From: Bog-473 sp963788125
GTDB lineage: Bacteria > Actinomycetota > Acidimicrobiia > Acidimicrobiales > RAAP-2
Length of the DNA stretch: 64,000 nt
NCBI GenBank assembly: GCA_963788125.1
Contig: CAWBFN010000003.1
Coordinates: 299,592 to 363,591 of the forward strand
Direction: 5' to 3'
The notes under the pieces were generated by a model. The model searched no databases and was not told the DNA's origin. It saw only the letters and a list, made by a program, of their open reading frames with translations. The stretch's first letter is position 1, and each line of letters opens with the position of its first letter. The translations under genes and the position numbers were made by a program. Positions 36,241-44,110 of the stretch are shown one piece after another.

Positions 36241-37234
36241 TCACAGAGCTTCCAAGAACGCGAGCAGCTTGTCGGGTGGCCGGTAACGCCCAGGCGCCGA
36301 GCCGATTGGCCTGGTGCGTGATAGGGCGCGTTCTTTGAGCATCAAATCGGCATGCATGTACATCTGGGCCGTTTCTATGGCCTCGTGGCCGAGCCAGAGG
36401 GCGATCACGGAAATGTCGACGCCGGCGAGCAACAGGCGCATGGCGCAGGTATGTCTCAGCACGTGGGGCGATACTTTCTTGGACCGGAGTGACGGACAGC
36501 GCTCACCGGCAGTCGCCACATGTTTGGTCAAGAGGGCGGTCACGGCGTAGCGGCTCAACGCTCCACCGGAGTGCAAGGTTGCAAAGAGTGGATCACCATC
36601 TCGGCCGCCTCGCTCCTCCATCCATGCACGCACCACCTCAGCCGTCGCCTTGGTAAACGGCGTGATGCGTTCCTTTCGACCCTTGCCGGTGCACCGAACG
36701 TGGGGGCCCGAACCGAGCGCGACATCGCTGCGACGCAGACTCACCAGTTCGGAGACCCGGAGTCCCGTCTGCAGATCGAGGAGCAATAGTGCATGATCTC
36801 GACGTCCGAGCACCGTCGTGCGGTTCGGGGCGGCGAGCAGGGCATCGACTTCTTCGTCACTAAGGAACGAGACGATCGCCCGCTCGAAGCGCTTCGGAGG
36901 GACCGCGAGCACACGTTCAATGAGCGCTGCGTGCTCGGGGTGGCGCAGGGCGGCGAAACGGAACAGCGAATGGATGGCGGCGAGCCGAGCGTTGCGGGTC
37001 TGCGCACTGTTGTTTCGTTCAGTTTGCAAATGATCGAGGAATGATCCGACCAGCGGCGCATCCACATCCTCTAGGCGCAGTGCCGACGGTGCCGTGCCTG
37101 TTCTTTCCCTGGGCGAACGCAAGGAGAAGCCGGAACGTGTCGCGATAGGCAGCCACGGTGTTCGGGCTGGCACGACGTTGTCCGATGAGCCGCTCAGTGA
37201 AGAACGCCTGGAGGGTCGGAGCGAGCGCGCTCAT
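36241..37234 (-). pseudogene. RIT recombinase C, one-base frameshift
   Basis: Third recombinase of the trio. The ATG at 37234 overlaps the stop of the second. N-terminal MSALAPTLQAFFTERLIGQR leads to RLLLAFAQ, then the frame shifts (extra G near 37105) to RTGTAPSALRLEDVDAPLVG and continues to 36241. Catalytic residues are present: Arg in TGLRVSELVSLRRSD, HVLRHTCAM, and the LGHEAIETAQMYMHAD box with the Tyr nucleophile. About 330 residues if repaired; otherwise intact, so the indel may be recent or a sequencing error. Confidence 0.85.
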
Positions 37235-38157
37235 GGTTCCACCTCGTAGGCCGCCTCCAGGCGCCTGGCCGCCAGAGCGAGCAGTTCGGGCGACCCCGAC
37301 AAGTACCAGTACGTGGCGACCGGGTCGACGTGGCCAAGGTAGGTCGAGAGCCACGGCAAGTTGGCCGCCACATCGGCGTCCTCTCGATACCAGCGGGCCA
37401 GCGTTGCCACCGCGAACCGATGGCGCAGGTCATGAGGCCGGGGCCTACACGACGCCGAGCCCACCTCGATGCCGGCTCGGCGCACCAGGTTCTGGAAGGC
37501 GAGATGGAAGTTGCAATAGAGCACCCGGGTCCCCGCCGCCGAGACGAAGAAGGCGGGCTCGGCCGCTCTCGCCGTGAGCCGGTCGCGCTTCTTGGCGTAT
37601 TCAGCGAGTGCCGTGGTGGCCGTCGGGTGCAAGGGGATCTCTCGGGTCTTGTTGAACTTCGCCCCTCGGATGGTCAAGAGTCCCTGGCGAAGGTCGACAT
37701 CTCCCCGGTCAAGGGCGAGCGCCTCTCCCACGCGCATGCCGGTGCAGGCGAGCAGCCCGACGATCGCCTCAGTTGTGGCCGCCCGCAGGGCCGAGGGGAT
37801 CTCTTGGGCCACCGCCATAAGTGCCGTGACCTGGTCCGATGAGTACAGATAAGGCGTGGCCCGTCCGTAGTTCGAAGGCAGCAGGTTGGTCGGAGGGACA
37901 CCGGTGCGAGGATCGAAAGCGTGGAGGTAGCGGGCGAAGCCGCGGACCACGCAGAGCCGAAAGGCCCCCCATCCCGGGCTGCAGCGCTCGGGCAGCATCG
38001 CCCAGGCGAGGGTGACCTCGACGGTCACGATCTCGGTCTGCGACTCTTCACAGAAGTCGACGAATTGCGCGAGCAGCCGACCGGCTCGCTCGAGCTTGTA
38101 ACCAAGTTCCCGACGCACAACCAGGTAGTCCGTCAGAGACTGACGTAGGGCGCTCAT
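37231..38157 (-). CDS. RIT recombinase B (tyrosine recombinase)
   Basis: 308 residues, MSALRQSLTDYLVVRREL onward, with the short N-terminal SAM-like domain typical of RIT proteins. The catalytic domain shows Arg in TGMRVGEALALDRGD, Lys in GAKFNKTREIPLHP, PHDLRHRFAVATL and YLGHVDPVATYWYLSG. The start at 38157 overlaps the stop of recombinase A and its stop overlaps the start of C, so the three are co-translated. Confidence 0.92.
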   Translation of the reverse strand: MSALRQSLTDYLVVRRELGYKLERAGRLLAQFVDFCEESQTEIVTVEVTLAWAMLPERCSPGWGAFRLCVVRGFARYLHAFDPRTGVPPTNLLPSNYGRATPYLYSSDQVTALMAVAQEIPSALRAATTEAIVGLLACTGMRVGEALALDRGDVDLRQGLLTIRGAKFNKTREIPLHPTATTALAEYAKKRDRLTARAAEPAFFVSAAGTRVLYCNFHLAFQNLVRRAGIEVGSASCRPRPHDLRHRFAVATLARWYREDADVAANLPWLSTYLGHVDPVATYWYLSGSPELLALAARRLEAAYEVEP

Positions 38158-39350
38158 GCCACAGCTCCGGGCCAAGGCTGGGCCACGGCGGAAAGCGAAC
38201 TGCGGTCGACCTTGGCATAGATGCACGTGGTCAGAAGGCTCCGGTGCCGGAGGACTTGGCCCACCTCAGCCAGGTTCGACCCGGCTCGCAGCATCTCGGT
38301 GGCGGCGTTATGCCGGAGCCGATGGGCGTTCACTTCCGGCAGTCCCGCACGCCGGCACGCAGCGCTGACGACGTTGGAGACCCCGCTGCTTGTGAGTGCC
38401 CTCCGTGGAGCGCGCACTCGGGTGAACACGTTCGGACACTCACAGGACTTGCGGCCCTGTTGCAGCCAATCGGCAATCGCCTCTCCGACATCGACAGGCA
38501 GGGGAAGCCGATCAATCCTCGGACCTTTTCCTCTGACCACGAGCTCCCCGGCGCGCCAGTCAATGTCGCCCAGCTCCAGGGCAACTACTTCACCAGCACG
38601 CAGGCCGAGGCGGGCGAGCACGCTCAAGATGGCGAAGTCCCTCCGGCCGAAGGTGGTCCGCCGATCGCAGCTCTCGAACAGCAGCCGCACATCGCCGGGC
38701 TCGAGGGCCCTGGGTAGCGGCGCCAGCCGCCAACTGGCGACCTTCGGAACGGCCCCCACCAAGGACCCAGATGTCAGCTCCTGCAGATGCAGGTAACGCA
38801 ACAGAGAGCGAAGCCCGCACACGATGGACGCCGGGTTGCGCACCCGGCACTGTTCGCTCACGAACTCCACCACGTTGGCGGCCGTCAGTCCCTCGATGTG
38901 CACTCCGACGGAGTCTGAGTGCTCGTCCAGGAACAGGCACGCCACGCGCACGTAGCTGACGGACGAGGTCATAGCGATCCCGCGCTCTTCGAGAAGATAG
39001 AGGCGATACGTGACGAGAAAGTCGTCGACTGGCGTCGTCGGAACCGGGTCGGGCATGGGAGCCACCCCAATGGCGCGCAGATGTGCAAGGAGCGGAGCCA
39101 CGCCCTTGGGCGAAAGCCACAGTGTGTACCCCTCCCGTTGTCTCGCCCGCAGGAACTGCTCAACCCTCTTCGAGGTGAAATCGCCGGGCCCGAGCCTCCG
39201 ACTGTCCAGCCACCGGCTCACGTGCGCCATGACGCGCAGCTGGCACTCTGCCCCAAGCGGGGTATACCCCTGACGCTCGAGTTCCTTGTGAAAGCCCGCT
39301 CTGAACGGCACGAGTGGGCCAGACATGATGACCTTCCGGACACTGCTCAT
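38154..39350 (-). CDS. RIT recombinase A (tyrosine recombinase)
   Basis: 398 residues from the ATG at 39350, which has AGGGAG upstream; in-frame codons further upstream are less likely. The N-terminal half is a double core-binding region (LRVMAHVSRWLDSRRLGPGD). The catalytic half has Arg in LGLRAGEVVALELGD, GKGPRIDRLPLP, HRLRHNAATEML, and VLRHRSLLTTCIYAKVD with Arg-His for the usual Gly-His and Tyr as nucleophile. First gene of the trio. Confidence 0.92.
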   Translation of the reverse strand: MSSVRKVIMSGPLVPFRAGFHKELERQGYTPLGAECQLRVMAHVSRWLDSRRLGPGDFTSKRVEQFLRARQREGYTLWLSPKGVAPLLAHLRAIGVAPMPDPVPTTPVDDFLVTYRLYLLEERGIAMTSSVSYVRVACLFLDEHSDSVGVHIEGLTAANVVEFVSEQCRVRNPASIVCGLRSLLRYLHLQELTSGSLVGAVPKVASWRLAPLPRALEPGDVRLLFESCDRRTTFGRRDFAILSVLARLGLRAGEVVALELGDIDWRAGELVVRGKGPRIDRLPLPVDVGEAIADWLQQGRKSCECPNVFTRVRAPRRALTSSGVSNVVSAACRRAGLPEVNAHRLRHNAATEMLRAGSNLAEVGQVLRHRSLLTTCIYAKVDRSSLSAVAQPWPGAVA

Positions 39351-39527
39351 TGCTGCACTCCCTTCGGATTGATTTCCGAAGAGCAGCTTCAACCCTCAGA
39401 GCGATCGGATTATGTACACCCCTCAGCACGCCACGAGTCGTTGACCTCGATAAACGCCCTCATCCCGCACCGCACTCCACATAATCCGCCAGTCCACATA
39501 ATGGGTGTTATGGAGATGTCTCCATAA

Positions 39528-40026
39528 CACCCATTTCATGGCCAACCTGGCCTCTCGGGTGGCCAAGGGCAACTGGCCCATGATCGCCACCTTGGTGCGC
39601 TCGATCTTCGAGCAGCCCGACCGTGACACCACCTGGAGCCAGCTGGCCGACGTCACCGACAAGCTGACCCAGGCCGGCTTCGTCGACGTGGTGACCTACC
39701 TGCTCGACGCCGCCGACGACATCTTGGCCTTCAGCGCCTTCCCCGCCGAGCACTGGCCCAAGATCAGGAGCAACAATCCCCAAGAACGCATCAACAAGGA
39801 GATCCGACGACGCACCGACGTGGTCGGGATCTTCCCCAACCGAGCCGCCGTGACCCGGCTCGTCGGCGCCTTACTGGCCGAGCAGACCGACGAGTGGGCC
39901 ATCACCAAGCGCTACATGAGCGCCGAGTCACTCAAGACCACCAAGGTGCGCGACCCCTCACCCGAGGACCCGCGCCCGGCGATCGACGCCGCCGGGAAGG
40001 AGGCCGACACCGACAGCGCAACATAA
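39528..40026 (+). pseudogene. IS256 transposase, C-terminal part
   Basis: Continues the interrupted transposase: THFMANLASRVAKGNWPMI through FPAEHWPKIRSNNPQERINK, with the catalytic Glu in INKEIRRRTDVVGIFPN, to the stop at 40026. A start codon at 39505 is provided by chance within the RIT end; the piece is not functional alone. Confidence 0.9.
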
Positions 40027-40106
40027 GATCACCAATCACAGAACAGGTTGATGCGAGGGACGTCGCACCTCACGATCTCGTACACCACTGGCTGGGACTC
40101 AACTGG

Positions 40107-40421
40107 CCTCCGGACAACACCAGCCCGGTTAAGCAGGACCGTTACAGTCGAACGGTGTACCCCGAACCGATCGGCCAGTTCTTGGATAGCCGATCCGGAG
40201 AGGTACTCCTCTCGGAGTCGTTCAATCTCAGGCGGCTCCAAACGGTGGATCACCCGCTTCGGGGTTCGGAAATTGACCTCCGGAGACCCATTGGGGACAA
40301 TTTCTAGGAGGTCTCGAAGGCGTTCTCCCTGGTCAGAGAGGTTCGAATACCGTACCAGCACCTCCACCAGGAAATCACACTGGATAACCAGCTCAGAGGT
40401 GTTTTCTTTGATTTCCGGCAT
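40107..40421 (-). pseudogene. HTH protein, N-terminal fragment (split by IS256)
   Basis: ATG at 40421 (MPEIKENTSELVIQCDFLVE), then HRLEPPEIERLREEYLSG and the HTH SAIQELADRFGVHRSTVTVL, ending LLNRAGVVRR where IS256 begins. The partner fragment is at 35021-35194. The open frame runs 78 bases into the IS end but is not native there. Confidence 0.7.
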
Positions 40422-40864
40422 TACACCTCATTGACTGCCAAATACCCTCCCGTGCCATTGCGTGTGGCACGGGTGTGGCACGACTTCACAATTCTCTGTG
40501 ATCCGCACGGCGTGCCGACGCTTCTGCCAGCGGCATGCTGACCAAGCGGTCCTGCGGGATACCCAAGAACCACGGCCGTTGCGGACGGGCTCCGAGTCGC
40601 GGATCCTCCACTAATAATGATCGCAATTGGCGGATTCCCGTCGATGACCTCCCGTCGGCCGAGGCCGGTAAGGCCGACGACCTCGGCGAAGGTCACGGTG
40701 GCGACACGGGTGGAGGTGATGGCTGGCACGCTCGAGGAGCGGCCGGGCCGGCGTTCGACTTGTGAGATCACCACTGCGAGCCTCGAAATTGGGCTCGCCC
40801 GTCAACATCCTGCAGACGACGAGAGCTATAACTTTACATACACGCGTGAGACGCGATGAAGGGC
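40422..40864. other. Intergenic region before the TIR operon
   Basis: About 440 bp with no convincing gene; open frames on both strands lack protein-like pattern. It contains repeated GTGGCACG-type words near 40463-40480 and AT-rich DNA leading into the leaderless promoter at 40865. Confidence 0.4.
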
Positions 40865-40878
40865 TATACTTTGGACCA
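40865..40878 (+). promoter_or_regulatory. Leaderless promoter of the TIR operon
   Basis: TATACT (40865-40870) is followed by seven bases and the ATG at 40878, the spacing for transcription starting on the start codon. No ribosome-binding site is present. No clear -35 hexamer at 16-18 bp. Confidence 0.6.
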
Positions 40879-41504
40879 TGGAGATCGGATCCGAAGTCGA
40901 GCTCGAGGACGGGCTGGTGAAAGCACTGGTGCGCTGCGGCCGGGAGGGCCACCGTGTGGCGCAAGCTCACCACAACGACCCAGGATCGAACGGGTTTACC
41001 TTCGGCACCGACCGCTATCAGCGCTCGACCGAGCTTGCCATCGAAGTCCTTCGCGACAAGGGATTCAGCGTTACCCGACGAGGAGCCGGCCTGATTGCCC
41101 GACGGGAGGGACTTGAGTTGCAGTTCGCCGTCGCGCGCGGCACGGACCTGTCCGATCCAGCGAGCTTCGACGCGGACTCTTCGCCCGCTCGGCGCAAGGC
41201 CGGGGCCGTGAACGCCACGCAGCTCGCTTTCGATGGCATGCCGCAGCTGGATGCCGGACCCATCGTGCACGTCGTTTGGAGCGGCACCTCTGAAGCCGGC
41301 CTGACTGCGGTTCATGCGGGTCGCCTGGTTGCTGGGACTGGAGATCGCCTCGTCTGGTCGGTCCTCGTCCGTCTGGACGAATCCGCACTCGCCGACCAGC
41401 AAGACGCAGCTGAAGTGGCGGCGGCGCCGAGTTATGCAGACCAGCCCGAACCGGCTCTGGTGGTAGCAGCGAGATCCAACGTCGGCCACGCTGATGAGGG
41501 CTGA
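40878..41504 (+). CDS. Hypothetical protein upstream of XRE-ImmA
   Basis: 208 residues of unknown function. The N-terminal 90 residues look like a small alpha/beta domain (FGTDRYQRSTELAIEVLRDK, then GLIARREGLELQFAVARG). The middle is a second beta-rich stretch (GPIVHVVWSGTSEAGLTAVH) and the Ala-rich C terminus looks disordered. The stop overlaps the downstream XRE-ImmA gene by 11 bases, a coupling typical of partner pairs. It could be the repressor's antagonist or a defence accessory factor. Confidence 0.7.
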   Translation: MEIGSEVELEDGLVKALVRCGREGHRVAQAHHNDPGSNGFTFGTDRYQRSTELAIEVLRDKGFSVTRRGAGLIARREGLELQFAVARGTDLSDPASFDADSSPARRKAGAVNATQLAFDGMPQLDAGPIVHVVWSGTSEAGLTAVHAGRLVAGTGDRLVWSVLVRLDESALADQQDAAEVAAAPSYADQPEPALVVAARSNVGHADEG

Positions 41505-42579
41505 GGATGCGGCCGCTGCCTTCTCCGGGGAGCGGCTCCGGCTGGCGCGCTTCCGGGCGGGCCTCACGCTACGTGAGCTGGCCGAGCGGGTGGACGTGAC
41601 CCACACGGCGATCTCCCAGTATGAGAACGACCGCAACCGGCCGACCGCAGCGGTTCTAGCCCGTCTGGCTATCGCTACCGGTGTCTCCGCCGGCTTCTTC
41701 ACCTTCGGGGGGCGCCCGATCTCACGAGGCGGGCTGGACGGCACCCACTTTCGAAGCCTGCGATCCACCACCCGGCAGGGCCGGGCCCAAGCGTGGGGCT
41801 GGTCAGAACTGGTGCTCGATGTCGCCGAAGTGCTTGAACGATATGTCCGTCTACCCGACCCAAGCGTTCCGCTCGTCCCGGTAGGCGTGGATGCCGACGA
41901 GAACGACTTCGTGGTGGCAGCAGGAGACCTGCGTTCCTCGTGGGACCTCCCCGACGGACCCGTCGGACACCTGGTGCGGCACATGGAGGCACACGGGATT
42001 CTCGTTGCCCGACTCGAAGTAGCGAACCGGGGCATTGACGCTTTCAGCCACGCACAGGGATCGCGGCCGGTGGTGATCCTCGGTAGCGACAAGGGTGACG
42101 CAGCGAGAAGCCGCTTCGATGCTGCTCACGAGCTCGGCCACTTGGTCTGCCACCCCGACGCCGATCCAGGCGGTGAGCAAGAACAGCAGGCGCACGCCTT
42201 CGCGGCCGAGCTGCTCATGCCACGCGCCACCTTCATGCGTCTCCTCCCGCGTCGGTTCGACCTAGGCGCTTACGCTCGACTCAAGCAGGAGTGGGGCGTG
42301 TCGATCGCCGCACTGCTCTACAGGGCAAAGACCCTCGAGGTCATTGGCGACGCTGCCTACCGACGTGCGGTCATGATCATGAACAAGCAGTACGGCCGCA
42401 GGACCGAGCCGTACCCGCTCGAACGCCCCGAGATGTCCGTCCTTCTCGCCACGGCGTGCCAGGTGGCTGAACGATCCGGCGTGAGCCGAGAGCAGATCGC
42501 GTCCGAAGCTTGCCTGCCCGTTGGAGACCTCGACGCCATCACCGGCAATCCAGACCCCCGACCCCTCGTCACGGTGTAA
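41494..42579 (+). CDS. XRE-family regulator fused to ImmA/IrrE metallopeptidase
   Basis: 361 residues. An XRE HTH spans about 10-65 (LRLARFRAGLTLRELAERVD, then THTAISQYENDRNRPTAAVL), followed by an ImmA/IrrE-type zinc protease with the motif FDAAHELGHLVCH (HExxH-type, His-Glu-Leu-Gly-His) and AHAFAAELLMPRATFMRLLP. Such proteins sense damage or infection and cleave or control repressors of mobile elements. Position as second gene of the TIR operon suggests it regulates that operon. Ends 4 bases before the TIR-A ATG. Confidence 0.92.
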   Translation: MRAEDAAAAFSGERLRLARFRAGLTLRELAERVDVTHTAISQYENDRNRPTAAVLARLAIATGVSAGFFTFGGRPISRGGLDGTHFRSLRSTTRQGRAQAWGWSELVLDVAEVLERYVRLPDPSVPLVPVGVDADENDFVVAAGDLRSSWDLPDGPVGHLVRHMEAHGILVARLEVANRGIDAFSHAQGSRPVVILGSDKGDAARSRFDAAHELGHLVCHPDADPGGEQEQQAHAFAAELLMPRATFMRLLPRRFDLGAYARLKQEWGVSIAALLYRAKTLEVIGDAAYRRAVMIMNKQYGRRTEPYPLERPEMSVLLATACQVAERSGVSREQIASEACLPVGDLDAITGNPDPRPLVTV

Positions 42580-42583
42580 CGAG

Positions 42584-43087
42584 ATGCCCGGCCGCCGCGT
42601 TTTCTTCAGCTTTCACTACGAACAAGACGTGTGGCGCGCCACCAACGTCCGCAACTCCGGCAAGGTAGACGCCACCACCGCGGCCGGCTGGAACGACGCC
42701 TCCCTTTGGGAGGAAGCAAAACGCAAGGGCCGCCGCGAAATCGAACGCCTGATCGACGAAGGACTCCGCGGAACGAGCGTCACCGTCGTCCTCATCGGCA
42801 CCGAAACCGCAAGCCGTCCCTGGGTCGAGTACGAAATAGAGCGGAGCTTTGAGAAAGGAAACGGCCTACTCGGTGTGCGCATCCACCGGATCAAGAACCA
42901 AACGGGCCACCGCAGCGACCGAGGTCCCACGCCTGCTGCCCTCACCGGCGGCGGCTTCCACGTCTACGACTGGGACCGCAACAACTTCGGCCGCTGGGTG
43001 GAATGGGCGGCCGTCGCCGCCGGCAAAGACTGCCTCAAGCACAAGAAGCCCGACTGCTTCGCCTGCGGTCGCCACTGGTGGTCATAG
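42584..43087 (+). CDS. ThsB-like TIR-domain protein A
   Basis: 167 residues. The start GRRVFFSFHYEQDVWRATNV is the hallmark of MTH538/DUF1863 TIR-like proteins, the family of Thoeris ThsB. The core TSVTVVLIGTETASRPWVEY is followed by the conserved Glu in YEIERSFEKGNGLLGVRI. ThsB proteins sense infection and make cyclic ADP-ribose-type signals from NAD. A Cys-rich C terminus (KDCLKHKKPDCFACGRH) is distinctive. The ATG at 42584 follows the ImmA gene by 4 bp. Confidence 0.88.
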   Translation: MPGRRVFFSFHYEQDVWRATNVRNSGKVDATTAAGWNDASLWEEAKRKGRREIERLIDEGLRGTSVTVVLIGTETASRPWVEYEIERSFEKGNGLLGVRIHRIKNQTGHRSDRGPTPAALTGGGFHVYDWDRNNFGRWVEWAAVAAGKDCLKHKKPDCFACGRHWWS

Positions 43088-43089
43088 TC

Positions 43090-43521
43090 GTGGCCCCGAC
43101 GGAAGAAGCCCCCAACCTCGACGCCAAGCTCAAGCACCTGGAGTTCATTCAAGCGGTCATTTCCCGGATGGCGACGAATTCCTTCCTCTTCAAAGGATGG
43201 GCAATCACCATTGCCGCCGGGCTCGCTGCATTCGCCGCAGTGGAGTCGCGTACGGCCCTGCTCGTCCTGGCGCTCGCCTCAACGATCATGTTTTGGGGCC
43301 TCGATGGCTACTACTTCTGGCTGGAGCGCTGCTTCATCACCCTTCACAACGAGGTTGCCGCCAAAGGTCCCGGCGAGATCGACTTCGCAATGGCCCCCGA
43401 CAAGACCAACGCTATTCGCCGGTGGCTTGGAACGTGTGCGGGTCGACCACATCTATGGCTCTTCTACGGCGTGATCATCATCGTCGATGTTGTCGGAATA
43501 TTCCTCATAAGGAGCAAGTGA
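43090..43521 (+). CDS. Small membrane protein of the TIR operon
   Basis: 143 residues from a GTG two bases after TIR-A. A soluble N-terminal helix (KLKHLEFIQAVISRMATNSF) leads to a membrane hairpin (WAITIAAGLAAFAAV, TALLVLALASTIMFWGLDGY) and a C-terminal helix (LWLFYGVIIIVDVVGIFLI). Between them is a conserved-looking FAMAPDKTNAIRRWLG. I infer a TIR-linked membrane effector or receptor; no named family recognised. The stop overlaps an ATG at 43521. Confidence 0.72.
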   Translation: MAPTEEAPNLDAKLKHLEFIQAVISRMATNSFLFKGWAITIAAGLAAFAAVESRTALLVLALASTIMFWGLDGYYFWLERCFITLHNEVAAKGPGEIDFAMAPDKTNAIRRWLGTCAGRPHLWLFYGVIIIVDVVGIFLIRSK

Positions 43522-43613
43522 TGGCTCGTCGAGTTTCTACCGATGGGGCAACGACGGGTACCGATACCCCGGAACATGGATCGAGGCTAGCAACGAAGGC
43601 GGTCGGTGGGTGA
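43521..43613 (+). pseudogene. Truncated MARRV start, possible relic of a further TIR gene
   Basis: A 30-codon frame starting MARRVSTDG, sharing the MARRV opening of the TIR genes at 44111 and 44664, with AGGAG upstream. It loses the TIR pattern at once and stops at 43613, overlapping the HIT start. The same DNA read in the HIT frame gives FYRWGNDGYRYPGTWIEA. Either a decayed TIR copy or a leader peptide coupling HIT translation. Confidence 0.35.
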
Positions 43614-44059
43614 CGGCATCGAAGGAACTGCCGACGGATTGCGATTTCTGCTCGATCGCACGGGGGGAAGATCCCTCTGCGGAGATCATATGCGAAGGGG
43701 AGTTGTGGGTAGCCTTCTTTCCCCTGCATCCAGCAACTCTCGGGCACACCCTCGTGATTCCACGGAATCATGTAGCTGATCTCTGGAAGCTCGAACCCCC
43801 GCTGGGCGACCACCTTATGACTGCGGTGATCGATGTCGGCCGGGCAATCCAAGCGGCTCTTGCTCCCGAGGGTATGAACCTGATCACCTCGGCGGGCGAA
43901 ATTGCCGAGCAGACGGTCTTTCACCTCCACCTTCACCTCGTCCCGCGGTGGCCCGGTGACGGCTTTGGTGACATCTGGCCCCCGCCTGGCGCAAACGAGA
44001 ACCCAACCCCCAAAGATGCTGCCGCGAAGATCCGAGAGGCCTGCGTCGATGTCAGGTGA
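43610..44059 (+). CDS. HIT-family nucleotide hydrolase/transferase
   Basis: 149 residues with a zinc-type pair near the N terminus (DCDFCSIARGE), the family landmark LGHTLVIPRNHVADLW and the histidine triad TVFHLHLHLVPRW with the catalytic central His. HIT enzymes hydrolyse nucleotide phosphoramidates, dinucleotides or AMP adducts. Inside a TIR operon it could degrade, trim or activate a nucleotide signal; that is inference. GTG start overlapping the short MARRV frame. Confidence 0.88.
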   Translation: MTASKELPTDCDFCSIARGEDPSAEIICEGELWVAFFPLHPATLGHTLVIPRNHVADLWKLEPPLGDHLMTAVIDVGRAIQAALAPEGMNLITSAGEIAEQTVFHLHLHLVPRWPGDGFGDIWPPPGANENPTPKDAAAKIREACVDVR

Positions 44060-44110
44060 ACATCGCCGAAACGCACCACTCGTATTGAAGACCCGGAGGT
44101 ACAACTAATC

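Larger units (their letters stand above)
36154..39534 (-). mobile_element. RIT (recombinase-in-trio) element inside the IS256 transposase
   Basis: Three consecutive minus-strand tyrosine recombinase genes joined by ATGA overlaps, bounded by 43-bp perfect inverted repeats at 36154-36196 and 39465-39507. Each repeat contains ATTATGTGGA twice. CACCCAT occurs as a 7-bp direct repeat at both junctions (36154-36160 and 39528-39534). Between the right repeat and the host gene lies a perfect 30-bp palindrome, GGGTGTTATGGAGA-TG-TCTCCATAACACCC (39503-39532). Excision at CACCCAT would restore the transposase frame THFMANLASR. Confidence 0.9.
35195..40106 (+). mobile_element. IS256-family insertion sequence, itself interrupted
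   Basis: Terminal inverted repeats at 35195-35227 and 40074-40106 match at 26 of 33 positions (both contain AGTCCCA and AGTGGTGT). Removing the 3374-bp inner insertion gives a 1538-bp element, normal for the family. It disrupts the HTH gene. I could not find an exact 8-9 bp target duplication at the edges. Confidence 0.82.

Noticed and set aside
35021..36244. 407-codon minus-strand frame across the IS256 transposase
   Set aside because: Only its last ~58 codons (35021-35194) are real HTH sequence; the rest is antisense to the transposase and crosses the IS end.
37158..37577. Plus-strand frames opposite the RIT recombinases
   Set aside because: Antisense to ATGA-coupled recombinase genes with intact catalytic motifs.
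35187..40116. Target-site duplication of IS256
   Set aside because: The 8-9 bases on the two sides share only partial identity; an exact duplication could not be shown.
40611..42092. 493-codon minus-strand open frame opposite the XRE-ImmA gene
   Set aside because: Low-complexity Ser/Arg/Ala composition and full overlap with a gene having unmistakable HTH and HELGH motifs.
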